From Aurantimonas coralicida (GTDB taxonomy: Bacteria > Pseudomonadota > Alphaproteobacteria > Rhizobiales > Rhizobiaceae): a stretch of 36,782 nt of DNA. A program made the position numbers and the translations under genes. Of the stretch, positions 20,645-29,636 are shown piece by piece. The DNA lies in the NCBI GenBank assembly GCA_011050685.1, contig DRFF01000112.1:1-36782 (forward strand), in the 5' to 3' direction. Below the pieces are notes generated by a model. It was given only the letters and a program-made list of their open reading frames with translations. It was not told the origin of the DNA and did no database searches. Each line of letters opens with the position of its first letter. Position 1 is the first letter of the stretch.

Positions 20645-22021
20645 ATGGATACGCCAATGGATATGCCCGTCCGACCGTTTCGCCCGCCGGCGCCGATTCC
20701 GCACGCCGAACCGCTCGGCTTTGCCAGCTTCCTGAAGACCGCGTCACGCAATCCGATCGAGATCTGGGGAACGCGCGCGTTCAAGGAGCCATATATCCGC
20801 GGCACTTGGCTGGGCGTCCCCAACATCGTCGTTAACGACCCCAAGGGCGTGCGCCACTGCCTCGTCGAAAATGCCGCCAACTACGTCATGCAGCCGCTGC
20901 GCCAGCGGATCCTGCGCCCGCTGCTGCGCGATGGGTTGCTGACCGCCGAGGGTGCGCTGTGGCGGCGCACCCGCAAGGCCATCGCGCCGGTGTTCACGCC
21001 GCGGAACATCGCCGGCTTCACGGAGACGATGCAGGCGCGCTCAGAGGTCTTCGCCGAGCGGATGGCCGGGCGGGTGGGCGAGACGGTCGACGGCAGCCAC
21101 GAGATGACGCTGCTCACCTTCGATATCCTGCAGGCGACACTGTTTACCGACGACATCGCCGGCGACGGCGAGACCTTCGCCACATCCACCCAGGCCTTTC
21201 TCGGCTCGATGGGCCGGATCGACCCGCTCGACCTGCTGGGCGCGCCGGCATTCCTGCCGCGCTTGCGCCGCATCAAGGGCCGACGGTCGATGACGCATTT
21301 CCGCGGCTTGATCGCGGCGACGATCGAAGGCCGCCGCGCCCGGATCGCGCGCGATCCCGAAGGTGCGCCGAACGACCTTCTGTCGCTTTTGATCAAGGCC
21401 GACGGCTTGTCGGCGAACGAGATCGAGGACAATATCATCACTTTCATCGGCGCCGGCCACGAGACGACGGCGCGCTCGCTCGCCTGGACGCTGTATCTGC
21501 TCAGCCAGGCGCCAGCCGAGCAGGCAGCGGTCGAAGCCGAGCTGGACAGCGTGCTGCCGACGCTGTCGCATCCGAGCGAATGGGTCGACCGCCTCGTCTA
21601 CACAAGGGCGGTGTTCGAGGAGGCGCTGCGGCTTTACCCGCCGGCCCCCTCGCTGAACCGGACGGCGCTGGCACCAGACCGCGTCGGCGATGTCGAGATC
21701 CCGGCCGGCGCGACGGTTCTGGTCATGCCGTGGCTGATCCACCGCCACGAAATGCTCTGGGACCGGCCTGACCATTTCATTCCGAGCCGCTTTCTGCCGG
21801 GCAACCGCGAGACGATCGACCGCTATCAATACTTGCCCTTCGGCGTCGGACCGCGTGTGTGCATCGGGGCGAGCTTCGCGCTGCAGGAAGGCGTCATCGC
21901 GCTCGCCGCGCTGCTCAAACATCTGCGGTTCGACTACGCTGGAAGCAGCCCGCCGGAGGTGGTTCAACGAATTACGGTGCAGCCGCTCGGCGGCCTGCCG
22001 CTGCGCGTCGCCAGGCGATAG
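20645..22021 (+). CDS. Cytochrome P450
   Basis: Haem-thiolate monooxygenase of 458 residues. Seen: the helix C WRRTRKAIAPVF motif, helix I TFIGAGHETTARSLAW with the oxygen-activating threonine, the helix K ExxR in FEEALRLYPPAPSLNR, the PSRFLPGN motif (PxRF type) and the haem loop LPFGVGPRVCIGASFALQE with the cysteine ligand. No membrane anchor is visible, so it is a soluble bacterial type needing separate ferredoxin and reductase; neither is adjacent. The helix K/PERF layout and the fatty-acid-hydroxylase-like helix I resemble CYP102/CYP4-like enzymes, but the substrate cannot be inferred. It stands alone, diverging from gyrB. Confidence 0.93.
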   Translation: MDTPMDMPVRPFRPPAPIPHAEPLGFASFLKTASRNPIEIWGTRAFKEPYIRGTWLGVPNIVVNDPKGVRHCLVENAANYVMQPLRQRILRPLLRDGLLTAEGALWRRTRKAIAPVFTPRNIAGFTETMQARSEVFAERMAGRVGETVDGSHEMTLLTFDILQATLFTDDIAGDGETFATSTQAFLGSMGRIDPLDLLGAPAFLPRLRRIKGRRSMTHFRGLIAATIEGRRARIARDPEGAPNDLLSLLIKADGLSANEIEDNIITFIGAGHETTARSLAWTLYLLSQAPAEQAAVEAELDSVLPTLSHPSEWVDRLVYTRAVFEEALRLYPPAPSLNRTALAPDRVGDVEIPAGATVLVMPWLIHRHEMLWDRPDHFIPSRFLPGNRETIDRYQYLPFGVGPRVCIGASFALQEGVIALAALLKHLRFDYAGSSPPEVVQRITVQPLGGLPLRVARR

Positions 22022-22361
22022 CAAGGAGGCCGGACCCGCCGGTTCGCCGCCGTCGATCTGTTTGCCACGATCGCATTCGAACGGTGGCTCTTGCACTTGG
22101 ACGCGTCAGAGGCCATAATCCTACTTCGGGTATTTGCAGACCCGGAGTCTGGCTGACGTTCCGCCACCGAAGAATCGGCGGTTTGCCTGGTTTTGCTGTG
22201 CAATGACCGGAGCGATGAGAACCAAACCTTTCGCCGAAACCGTGTGAAATTCCGAATCTCCGGCCGCAGCGTGTTGCTGTGTCCATACAACCATAGAAGT
22301 CTATCGCGTCGCGCGAAACTTCCAGCAGAGCCCAGACAGGGCAGCGACGAAAGGTTTATCC
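22022..22361. other. Long leader/intergenic region before cspA
   Basis: These 340 bases contain no plausible gene. Small dyads are visible, for example CAGAC–CCGGA–GTCTG (22137-22151) and CCACCGA–AGAA–TCGGCGG (22165-22182, one mismatch). They could end the P450 transcript or belong to a long cold-shock leader, which csp genes often have. I could not assign a promoter with confidence. Confidence 0.4.
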
Positions 22362-22574
22362 ATGAGCCAGACCGGCACCGTCAAGTTCTTCAACGAAGCC
22401 AAGGGTTTCGGATTCGTTACGCCGGACGGCGGCGCGAAGGACGTTTTTCTTCACGTCTCCGCGCTTGAGCGCGCAGGCATCTCCTCACTCAACGAGGGCG
22501 ACAAGATCAGCTTCGACACCGAGCCCGACACCCGCGGCAAGGGTCCGAAGGCGATCAACGTCCAGCGCGCCTAA
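22362..22574 (+). CDS. cspA: Cold-shock protein, CspA family
   Basis: A 70-residue single OB-fold RNA/DNA-binding protein. RNP1 is KGFGFVTPDG and RNP2 is DVFLHVSAL, both intact; the N-terminal MSQTGTVKFFNEAKG is typical of the alphaproteobacterial group. It acts as an RNA chaperone that melts secondary structure; whether it is cold-induced or constitutive is unknown. AAAGG lies seven bases before the ATG. Two hairpins follow the stop. Confidence 0.96.
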   Translation: MSQTGTVKFFNEAKGFGFVTPDGGAKDVFLHVSALERAGISSLNEGDKISFDTEPDTRGKGPKAINVQRA

Positions 22575-22587
22575 CACGTTAAGGTAC

Positions 22588-22640
22588 GACCGGCGGGGTC
22601 CGCTCCGCCGGTCGCATCGACCGAAACTTTATTTCGGGTC
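22588..22640 (+). terminator. Hairpins after cspA
   Basis: A perfect 9-bp stem GACCGGCGG/CCGCCGGTC (22588-22596 and 22605-22613, eight-base loop) lies 14 bases after the cspA stop. It is followed by an AT-richer hairpin ACCGAAA/TTTCGGGT (about 22619-22637). There is no proper T-run, so termination may be inefficient or the structures may protect the mRNA end. Confidence 0.5.
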
Positions 22641-22676
22641 GCTCCGCGTCTCGGTGCCAAGTGATCGAAAGTCGAG

Positions 22677-22934
22677 ATGATGGAGAATTCCCGAAAGGCG
22701 CGCGAGCGCGCCGAAGCAGCGCTTTCGGGTCCGCCGGAACGACCGGCCAAGGGTTCCGCGGTCGGCATCATCGCCGCAGAATCGCTGGCGACCCAGGAAA
22801 AGACGGCGCGGCTCAAGAAGCTCCGTATGGAGCGGGATGCCGCCGAGGCACCGAAGGTCGTCAAGGCGAAGGCTACTAAGGCAAAGGCGAAGACGACTGC
22901 GTCGAAGCCACGCGCAAAGAAATCCGCCGGCTGA
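22677..22934 (+). CDS. Lys/Ala-rich small basic protein, function unknown
   Basis: An 85-residue (84 from the second ATG at 22680) hydrophilic protein. Its middle, ESLATQEKTARLKKLRMERD, looks like a conserved helical motif that I recall in small Rhizobiales proteins. The last ~25 residues are almost all K, A, T and P (KAKATKAKAKTTASKPRAKK), resembling histone-H1-like or nucleoid-protein tails. The ribosome site is weak. Codon use and the low-complexity but ordered tail favour a real gene over chance. Nucleic-acid binding is an inference from charge only. Confidence 0.6.
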   Translation: MMENSRKARERAEAALSGPPERPAKGSAVGIIAAESLATQEKTARLKKLRMERDAAEAPKVVKAKATKAKAKTTASKPRAKKSAG

Positions 22935-23027
22935 CTGATCGTCGCCGGCCATGTGGCGGTCCCGCCCTCTCCCATTGCGAGGAGAAGCGGCGCGAGGCCC
23001 TTAATAACCGATCAGTGAGGAGTCGTT

Positions 23028-23354
23028 TTGAAAGTCGACGTCAGAGACAACAATGTCGATCAGGCCCTTCGGGCTCTGAAGAAGAAATTGCAGCGCGAAG
23101 GCGTCTTCCGTGAAATGAAGGCGCGCCGCGCCTATGAGAAGCCGTCCGAGCGACGCGCTCGTCAAAAGCAGGAGGCTATTCGCCGCTCCCGCAAGCTTGC
23201 TCGCAAGCAGGCGCAGCGCGAAGGTCTCGTTCCCGGTCCGAAGCGCAAGCCGCCCCGCGCCGGCGCAGCGCGTCCGGGTGCCGCAGGGTCCGGCGGCGCG
23301 AGCACGGGCTATTCCGGTGGCGACGCCCCACGGCCATACAACACGGCCGGCTGA
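23028..23354 (+). CDS. rpsU: 30S ribosomal protein S21 with a C-terminal extension
   Basis: Small-subunit protein S21. Residues 1-67 match the family closely: [60 protein letters not shown]. The start is a TTG at 23028, six bases after GAGGAG; no ATG or GTG is available at the right place, and starting at TTG restores the normal N-terminus. The last ~40 residues (from [11 protein letters not shown]) are rich in Gly, Pro and Ala and are absent from most S21 proteins; such tails occur in some alphaproteobacteria. The protein is likely expressed from its own promoter. Confidence 0.94.
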   Translation: MKVDVRDNNVDQALRALKKKLQREGVFREMKARRAYEKPSERRARQKQEAIRRSRKLARKQAQREGLVPGPKRKPPRAGAARPGAAGSGGASTGYSGGDAPRPYNTAG

Positions 23355-23464
23355 CCAGTCTCTTTTTTGGTTTGTCTATTCGATTGCCCGGTGGCCGCAA
23401 GGCTGACCGGGCAATCGCGTTTTTACGGTTGCGTCGACGCCGTGGTCCGGCCACGCGTCACTGC

Positions 23465-24457
23465 CTACTCCTCGTCACCCAGCCCTTCGAACAGCGCCGT
23501 CGACAGGTACCGCTCGGCGAAGGACGGGATGATCACGACGATGTTCTTGCCCGCCATCTCGTCGCGTCGACCGACGCGGATCGCGGCCGCGAGCGCCGCG
23601 CCGGATGAAATTCCCACCGGAACGCCTTCCAGCCGCGCGACCAGACGCGCCAGCTCAAAGGATTCCTCGTTCGAGACCTGGACGACCTCGTCATAGACCT
23701 CGCGATCGAGGATTGCCGGGGCGAAACCGGCGCCGATCCCCTGGATCTTGTGCGGCCCGGGAGCCCCGCCCGACAAAATCGGCGATGCCTCCGGTTCCAC
23801 GGCGATGACCTTGAGGCCGGGCTTCTTCTGCTTCAGCGCTTGGCCGGCGCCAGTGATCGTGCCGCCGGTGCCGATGCCGGCCACCAGCACGTCGACCTCG
23901 CCCTTGGTATCGTTCCAGATTTCCTCGGCGGTGGTGACGCGGTGTATTTCCGGGTTGGCCGGGTTCTCGAATTGCTGGGGCATCACAGCGTCCGGGATCT
24001 CGGCGACGAGTTCCTCGGCCTTGGCGATCGCGCCCTTCATCCCCTTGGCGCCCTCGGTCAGCACCAGGTCCGCGCCGAGCAGCCGCAGCATCTTGCGTCG
24101 TTCGACCGACATCGTCTCGGGCATGGTCAAGATCAACCGATAGCCTTTGGCGGCCGCCGCGAAGGCGAGCGCGATACCGGTGTTACCCGAAGTGGGCTCG
24201 ACCAGCGTCGTCTTGCCCGGCGTGATCCGACCGTCGGCTTCGAGTTTCTGGATCATCGCGACGCCGATACGGTCCTTGACGCTGGCGATCGGATTGAAGA
24301 ATTCGAGCTTGGCGAGAAGATGCGCCTTGACGCCCTTTTCCTTCGCCAGCTTGTCCAGGCGGACGATCGGCGTATCGCCGATGGTGTCGACGATGGAATC
24401 ATAGATACGCCCCCGCCCCCGCGTCCACGCCCTGCTGTCGTTTGCGGCTTTGTCCAT
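23465..24457 (-). CDS. cysK: Cysteine synthase A (O-acetylserine sulfhydrylase)
   Basis: PLP enzyme that makes L-cysteine from O-acetylserine and sulfide. The 330-residue product has the PLP lysine in [13 protein letters not shown], the substrate loop PTSGNTG, the phosphate-binding [13 protein letters not shown] and [20 protein letters not shown], and [30 protein letters not shown] is typical of CysK rather than CysM or cystathionine beta-synthase. The start at 24457 is supported by GGGAGA nine bases upstream; the open frame to 24745 adds 96 residues with no family similarity. No cysE is nearby. Confidence 0.95.
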   Translation of the reverse strand: MDKAANDSRAWTRGRGRIYDSIVDTIGDTPIVRLDKLAKEKGVKAHLLAKLEFFNPIASVKDRIGVAMIQKLEADGRITPGKTTLVEPTSGNTGIALAFAAAAKGYRLILTMPETMSVERRKMLRLLGADLVLTEGAKGMKGAIAKAEELVAEIPDAVMPQQFENPANPEIHRVTTAEEIWNDTKGEVDVLVAGIGTGGTITGAGQALKQKKPGLKVIAVEPEASPILSGGAPGPHKIQGIGAGFAPAILDREVYDEVVQVSNEESFELARLVARLEGVPVGISSGAALAAAIRVGRRDEMAGKNIVVIIPSFAERYLSTALFEGLGDEE

Positions 24458-24705
24458 GGCTTGGTTCTCCCTATCGCGTCGTGGCTCAGTCGCAGCCCGT
24501 CGCCCTATCCCGTCACGTGTGAAGCTTATGGCGAAAAGCCACCGGATGTGAGGCCGCGTCATCCAAACCGCGGCCGTCCGATAAAAAAGCATACCCCAAG
24601 TGCGCCAAAGCGCCATCGAACCGACGGCACAATACGAGCGAAGCATCGAATTGTCCGGATCCCGCCAACGCGATCTTATGACAATTGCGGGAAAACGGAG
24701 GCTCG

Positions 24706-25539
24706 GTGCAGGTAAATCCGCCGGCCGAGAAACCAGCGAGATCACCGTTGCGCCCTGCCTTTGCCCATATCCGAACCATCTGCGGCGAATTTCTCGTGCT
24801 GGTCGCTGCGATGACGCTGATGTCGGGGACGGCGGGGTTCTATCTATTCCGCGGGTTCGGACAACCGGTCATGATGACGGCGGCGCTTTTCGCGTTCGCC
24901 GTGCCGCTGGTGACCGCCCTTCCCTATGTCGTTTATCTGGCTGTCCGGTTGAACAGCCTGATGTCGGACAATGCCGGCCTCCAACGCGCCGCCACGACCG
25001 ACCGGCTGACGGGACTTCTCAACCGGGCCGGCTTCGAGGGCGAGATCCGCCGCCACATCGCGACACTTGAGAGAAAGCAGCAGGGCGGCCTGATGCTGCT
25101 CGTCGTGGACGCCGACAATTTCAAGCAGATCAACGACCGGCTGGGGCATCCGACCGGCGATCAGGCCTTGAAGGCGATCGCGACCGAGCTGCGTCATTCG
25201 ATCCGCGTCGGCGACGCCTTGGGCCGGATCGGCGGCGAGGAATTCGCCATCTCGCTGCCCTGCGCCAATATCGGACAAGGCCGGACGGTGGCCGAGCGCC
25301 TGCGGCTGGCCATCAACGCGATCAGCGTCGGTGAAGGTGACGACACCATCCGGCTCTCGGTTAGCGTCGGCGGCGCGTTTTCCGCGGCGCCGCAATCCTT
25401 CGATGTCATCTATGCAGCCGCGGACAGCAATCTCTACCAGGCCAAGCAGGCTGGCCGGAACCGCAGCACCATCTCGGCGATGGGGAACGCGCATGGCTAT
25501 CTTCGCGACGCGGGAAAATCGGTCCCCGCCACCCCCTGA
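24706..25539 (+). CDS. Membrane-bound diguanylate cyclase (GGDEF protein)
   Basis: Makes cyclic di-GMP from two GTP. The 277-residue product has two N-terminal membrane helices (about 26-48 and 55-80), a short linker, then a GGDEF domain: [39 protein letters not shown], the active-site GGEEF ([11 protein letters not shown]), and [10 protein letters not shown]. An RxxD inhibitory site (RVGD) lies exactly five residues before GGEEF, so product inhibition is likely. There is no EAL, PAS or other sensor domain. A TTG at 24685 extends the frame, but the GTG at 24706 has GGAGG at ideal spacing. The gene converges with dut. Confidence 0.93.
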   Translation: MQVNPPAEKPARSPLRPAFAHIRTICGEFLVLVAAMTLMSGTAGFYLFRGFGQPVMMTAALFAFAVPLVTALPYVVYLAVRLNSLMSDNAGLQRAATTDRLTGLLNRAGFEGEIRRHIATLERKQQGGLMLLVVDADNFKQINDRLGHPTGDQALKAIATELRHSIRVGDALGRIGGEEFAISLPCANIGQGRTVAERLRLAINAISVGEGDDTIRLSVSVGGAFSAAPQSFDVIYAAADSNLYQAKQAGRNRSTISAMGNAHGYLRDAGKSVPATP

Positions 25540-25552
25540 CAGCCCCGGCCGG

Positions 25553-26005
25553 TCACCCGGTTCCCGTCGAACCGAAACCACCGTCACCCCGCTCGCTAAC
25601 CGCAAGACTTTTTCGCTCACCGAACTCTGCCTGGACGACCGGCGCGACGACCATCTGCGCGATCCTGTCGCCGCGCGCGACGGTGAATGCCTCCTCGCCC
25701 AGATTGACGAGGATGATCTTCACCTCGCCGCGATAGTCGCTGTCGATGGTGCCGGGCGTATTGAGGACCGTGACGCCGTGCTTGGCAGCCAAGCCGGAGC
25801 GCGGCCGCACCTGAACCTCGTAGCCCGCCGGAATCTCGAAGCTCAGGCCGGTCGGCACCAGCGCCCGCGCGCCGGGAGCCAGGGTTAGCGGTTCCTCCAA
25901 GGCAGCGCGAATGTCCGCCCCGGCCGCGCCATTTGTCGCGTAGGCGGGAAGCGGCAGATCCGCGCCATGGGGCAGACGGCACATGCCGATCGTTGGCGCG
26001 CTCAA
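25553..26005 (-). CDS. dut: dUTP diphosphatase
   Basis: Trimeric dUTPase: dUTP to dUMP + PPi, keeping uracil out of DNA and feeding thymidylate synthesis. The five motifs are present: [43 protein letters not shown], and the C-terminal glycine-rich [11 protein letters not shown]. Length is 150 residues. The start I give is a TTG that overlaps the coaBC stop (TTGA); an ATG seven residues later (25984) is the alternative and would still leave a complete fold. Following coaBC is a common arrangement in this group. Confidence 0.93.
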   Translation of the reverse strand: MSAPTIGMCRLPHGADLPLPAYATNGAAGADIRAALEEPLTLAPGARALVPTGLSFEIPAGYEVQVRPRSGLAAKHGVTVLNTPGTIDSDYRGEVKIILVNLGEEAFTVARGDRIAQMVVAPVVQAEFGERKSLAVSERGDGGFGSTGTG

Positions 26006-27222
26006 GGACGGTCACCCTCTGTCAGGCGGGCGGCGATCCATGCCGCAAGGCGCCGCGCGACTTCTGTCTTGTCGAGCTTGGGCCAATCCTCGACGCCGTC
26101 CCGCGTGACGATATGCACGGTGTTTGCCATGCCCCCCATGACGCCGGTCGCGGCCGACACGTCATTGGCGACGATCGCGTCGGCGCCCTTTCTGTCCAGC
26201 TTTGCACGCGCATTCGCCAGGAGAGCGTCGGTCTCGGCCGCAAAGCCGACAACGAGGCGCGGGCGCAATTGCGAGTGACCGACGGTCGCCAGAATGTCCG
26301 GATTCTCCGTCAAGGCGAGCGCCGGCGGGCCGCCGTCGCCCTTCTTGATCTTGGCCTCACCCTCCGCGACCGTCCGCCAGTCGGCGACGGCGGCAACGAA
26401 CACCGCGGCGTCTGCCGGAAGCGCCGCCTCGACGGCTTGCAGCATCTCGCGCGCGGTCTCGACACGGCGCATGGCGACACCGGGCGGATCTGCGATGGCG
26501 ACGGGGCCGCTGACCAGCGTCACCTCGGCCCCCAATCCGGTAAGCGCTGCGGCGATGGCGTGTCCCTGCCGCCCGGACGAGCGGTTGGCGAGGTAGCGGA
26601 CCGGGTCGATCGGCTCGTGGGTCGGGCCTGACGTGACCACGATGCGGCGACCCGCGAGCGGCTTGGCCCCACCGTCCAGCACAGCCTCCAGCGCCGCCGC
26701 GATCTCCATCGGCTCGGCCATGCGGCCAATTCCGGCCTCGCCCGCCTCGGCCATCTCGCCGGCATTCGGCCCGACGAAGCGCACGCCATCGGCGGCCAGC
26801 ACCTGATGATTGCGGCGCGTCGCCGGATGCGCCCACATCGCCGGGTTCATCGCCGGCGCCATCAGGATCGGCGCCTTCGCCGCGAGCAGCACGGCGGTGG
26901 CCAGATCGTCGACAAGGCCATTGGCGCAGCGCGCCATCAAATTGGCCGTCGCCGGCGCGACGAGAACCGCATCGGCCTCGCGGGCCAGACGGATATGGCC
27001 GACATCGTGCTCGTCCTCGCGGTCGAACAAATCGTCGAACACCTTGGAGGCCGACAGCGCGCCGACCGCGAGCGGCGTCACGAACTCCTTGGCCGCCGCC
27101 GTCATCACCGGCGTCACGCGCGCGCCGCGCTCGCGCAGGCGGCGGATGAGGTCCAGCGTCTTGTAGGCCGCGATGCCGCCGCCGATAATCAGAAGGACGC
27201 GCTTTCCGTCGAGCCCGCTCAT
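26002..27222 (-). CDS. coaBC: Bifunctional phosphopantothenoylcysteine decarboxylase/synthetase
   Basis: Two steps of coenzyme A synthesis: coupling 4'-phosphopantothenate to cysteine (CoaB) and decarboxylating the product (CoaC). The 406-residue protein begins with the flavoprotein CoaC domain ([56 protein letters not shown]), followed by CoaB ([63 protein letters not shown]). The ATG at 27222 overlaps the VapC stop as ATGA. It is an essential gene whose translation appears coupled to a toxin gene. Confidence 0.95.
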   Translation of the reverse strand: MSGLDGKRVLLIIGGGIAAYKTLDLIRRLRERGARVTPVMTAAAKEFVTPLAVGALSASKVFDDLFDREDEHDVGHIRLAREADAVLVAPATANLMARCANGLVDDLATAVLLAAKAPILMAPAMNPAMWAHPATRRNHQVLAADGVRFVGPNAGEMAEAGEAGIGRMAEPMEIAAALEAVLDGGAKPLAGRRIVVTSGPTHEPIDPVRYLANRSSGRQGHAIAAALTGLGAEVTLVSGPVAIADPPGVAMRRVETAREMLQAVEAALPADAAVFVAAVADWRTVAEGEAKIKKGDGGPPALALTENPDILATVGHSQLRPRLVVGFAAETDALLANARAKLDRKGADAIVANDVSAATGVMGGMANTVHIVTRDGVEDWPKLDKTEVARRLAAWIAARLTEGDRP

Positions 27223-27620
27223 GCCACCAGCGCCGGTTCGATGTCGGTGTGGAAGAAATCGTCGCCCTTGAACAGCAGCGGCGCGTCGAGCGACCGGGCC
27301 AGCGCATAGGAGAAGCAATCGCCGAAATTCAGCCGCGCCGGGCTGCCCGACCCGCGGCCGAAGCGGCGATAGGCCTCGATGGCAAGTTCGATATGGGTTG
27401 AGTCGAACGGCACGACGTCGATCCCGGCCCCCGAAATCATTGCATGGACCACTTGGTGGCTACTTGTGCCCAAGCGTGACTTCGCGACGATGTGCGCTTC
27501 GACGAGCGTCGGCGCCGCAATAGCCAGTTGCGCGGAGTCGGATACAATACGTCGAAAGCTTTCCGCATCGGGTTCGACCAGCAGGATCGCAATGACAGCC
27601 GATGTATCGACCACAATCAC
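27219..27620 (-). CDS. vapC: VapC-type PIN-domain toxin
   Basis: Probable ribonuclease toxin of a type II toxin–antitoxin pair, 133 residues. PIN acidic residues are visible: D5 in MIVVDTSAVIAIL, the glutamate in APTLVEAHIV, the aspartate in LNFGDCFSYALARSL and D118-119 in LLFKGDDFFHTDI. The ALARSLDAPLLFKGDDF block is typical of the FitB/VapC group. It starts with a GTG overlapping the antitoxin stop by four bases and itself overlaps coaBC by four bases. RNase targets cannot be predicted from sequence. Confidence 0.93.
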   Translation of the reverse strand: MIVVDTSAVIAILLVEPDAESFRRIVSDSAQLAIAAPTLVEAHIVAKSRLGTSSHQVVHAMISGAGIDVVPFDSTHIELAIEAYRRFGRGSGSPARLNFGDCFSYALARSLDAPLLFKGDDFFHTDIEPALVA

Positions 27621-27934
27621 TCGACAAAGTTCCAGAGTTCGTCGGTGAATGCCTTCTGGTCGAACGGCACGGACTGTTCTCGCCCGAGAGATAGCAGATG
27701 CCGATAAACGCGCTCGCGTTCCTCATGCGAGCGCCGCGGTTGCGAGGTGTCGGACTCCGCAGACACCGCACCGGCCGCCGCGTGCTTTCCGACAGCGGAG
27801 GAAAAGTTCGCGAGCGCTCGCTCATAAAGAATCCTCCGAGCCTCCTCTTCGACCGAGAGCCCGTCTCGGTGCGCCATCGCCTTCAGGCGGCGCGCAAGCT
27901 CGTCGTCCAAATTGGGGATCGTCAGGCTGGCCAT
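27617..27934 (-). CDS. vapB: VapB/FitA-type antitoxin
   Basis: Ribbon-helix-helix antitoxin of the VapC downstream; 105 residues. The N-terminus MASLTIPNLDDELARRLKAM, continuing RDGLSVEEEARRILYE, is the FitA-like DNA-binding motif. The C-terminal part (ERERVYRHLLSLGREQ, VPFDQKAFTDELWNF) should bind the toxin and is longer than the usual ~80-residue form. GAGAGG precedes the ATG. By family knowledge the complex represses its own promoter, which would lie at 27935-28031; that spacer contains no clear dyad. Confidence 0.9.
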   Translation of the reverse strand: MASLTIPNLDDELARRLKAMAHRDGLSVEEEARRILYERALANFSSAVGKHAAAGAVSAESDTSQPRRSHEERERVYRHLLSLGREQSVPFDQKAFTDELWNFVE

Positions 27935-28031
27935 CCGTGCCTCTCGTCTAGCTCTTACCGGCCAATCTAAGTCCCGGATGATTGCAATGCAATCAAAGGG
28001 GTAAGCCGGATCATCGGCATCCCGGTTGCGC

Positions 28032-29615
28032 TCAAAATATCATCGAGATCGCAATCGACAGCAGCGACACGGCGATCACCCATTGGGCGACACGACCACT
28101 GATGATGCTGGTTCGCTTCTCCGTGGCGAGGTCCGTAAGAGTCTCGTCGTTCAGCCGGATACCGTTTTCGATCAGATCCGGCATCTGCTTGGCGAGGATT
28201 TCCAGCCCGACCGCGAGATCGGGCGCGCGGTGCAGCAGCCGCAGCATCGCATCGACACCCGCGCGGGCTTCCCGCAGCTTGGCCGCCGGCCCGAGCTCTT
28301 CGAGGATGTAGTCAGACACCACCGGCTCGGCGGCAACCCACATGTTGAACTTCGGGTCGAAGGTGCGTGCGACGCCTTCCACGACGACCATGGTCTTCTG
28401 CAACAAGACGAGTTCGGGCCGGGTCTTCATGTCGAACAGCTCGGTGACCTCGAACAAGAGCGCCAAGAGGTGGCCCATCGAAATCGTCTCGGCGGGCTGG
28501 CCATAGATCGGCTCGCCGATCGCGCGAAGCGCCTGGGCGAAGCTGGCGACGTTCTGGCTGCGCGGCACGTAGCCGGCCTCGAAATGCAGCTCAGCCACGC
28601 GCAGATAATCGCGGCGAATGAAGCCGTAGAGGATCTCGGCGAGGAAGCGCTTGGATTCCGCGCTCAGCCGGCCGACGATGCCCAGATCGACCGCAATAAC
28701 CGCGCCGTCCGGGCCGACGAACAGATTGCCCTGATGCATGTCGGCGTGAAAGAAGCCGTCGCGCATGGCATGGCGCAGGAACGATTGCACCACGGTCACG
28801 CCGATCTGCTTCAGATCATGCCCGGCCATCGCGATCGCGGCGACATCGCTCATCTTGATGCCGTCGATCCACTCCATGGTGAGGACGTCGCGGCCTGTGC
28901 GCTCCCAGTCGATCGTCGGCACCCGAAATCCGAAATCGTTCGCCGTGTTTTCGGCCATCTCCGACGCCGCGGCCGCCTCCAGCCGCAGATCCATCTCGAT
29001 CCTTGTCGACTGGGCGAGCGTCTCCACCACCGCCACCGGACGCAGCCGGCGCGACGAGCGCACGTAGCGCTCCAAAAAGCGCGCGATGGAGGCGAAGGTC
29101 TCCAGTTCATGCAGAAAGCGGACGCGGACGCCGGGCCGGACCACCTTGACGGCGACGAAGCGCTCGCTGCCGTCGGCGTCGCGAATACGCGCCTTATAGA
29201 CCTGGGCGATCGATGCCGCGCCAACGACCTCGCCGAGCTCCAGAAAGAGTTCGTCGACGCGCCGCCCGAGCGTCGTCTCGATCTCGATCACAGCCAGCGC
29301 CGTATCGAAAGGCGGGACCTTGTCCTGAAGGCTGCCGAGTTCGCTCGCCGCCGCCGCTCCCACAAGGTCCGGCCGGGTCGCCAGAAATTGGCCCAGCTTG
29401 ACGTAGGACGGCCCCAGACGGTTCAACGCGCGCGACAGATTGTCGGAGCGTTCCCGATTTTCAGCCGAGCCCCGCTCGATCAATCGCGCGAAGCGGTGCA
29501 GCAGCGCTGGCCCGGGCGGCAGGCCCTCGGCGGGAAACGAGCCGATGACACCCTCGCGGGCGAGAACAAAGACCGCGCGGACGAGTGCGATCGTGCCGGA
29601 AATGGGATTGGCCAA
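28032..29615 (-). CDS. ubiB: Ubiquinone biosynthesis regulatory kinase-like protein UbiB
   Basis: Member of the UbiB/ADCK family of atypical kinase-like ATPases needed for aerobic ubiquinone synthesis. The 527-residue product has KLGQFLATRPD (the KxGQ motif), the A-rich loop GAASIAQVYKARI, FVAVKVVRPG, the catalytic FFHADMHQGNLFV and VDLGIVGR in place of the more usual DFG. A C-terminal membrane helix (about 506-525) anchors it. The start is TTG at 29615 with GGAAAG shortly upstream; no better start is available. Only 21 bases separate it from ubiE. Confidence 0.94.
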   Translation of the reverse strand: MANPISGTIALVRAVFVLAREGVIGSFPAEGLPPGPALLHRFARLIERGSAENRERSDNLSRALNRLGPSYVKLGQFLATRPDLVGAAAASELGSLQDKVPPFDTALAVIEIETTLGRRVDELFLELGEVVGAASIAQVYKARIRDADGSERFVAVKVVRPGVRVRFLHELETFASIARFLERYVRSSRRLRPVAVVETLAQSTRIEMDLRLEAAAASEMAENTANDFGFRVPTIDWERTGRDVLTMEWIDGIKMSDVAAIAMAGHDLKQIGVTVVQSFLRHAMRDGFFHADMHQGNLFVGPDGAVIAVDLGIVGRLSAESKRFLAEILYGFIRRDYLRVAELHFEAGYVPRSQNVASFAQALRAIGEPIYGQPAETISMGHLLALLFEVTELFDMKTRPELVLLQKTMVVVEGVARTFDPKFNMWVAAEPVVSDYILEELGPAAKLREARAGVDAMLRLLHRAPDLAVGLEILAKQMPDLIENGIRLNDETLTDLATEKRTSIISGRVAQWVIAVSLLSIAISMIF

Positions 29616-29636
29616 GAGTCTTTCCGCCCGATCGAT

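Noticed and set aside
24509-24524. CACGTG palindrome as a second parS
   Set aside because: Only the central GTCACGTGTG resembles the site; flanks do not match the ParB consensus.
24458-24745. 96-residue N-terminal extension of cysK
   Set aside because: No family similarity, while the ATG at 24457 has a good ribosome site and gives the normal length.
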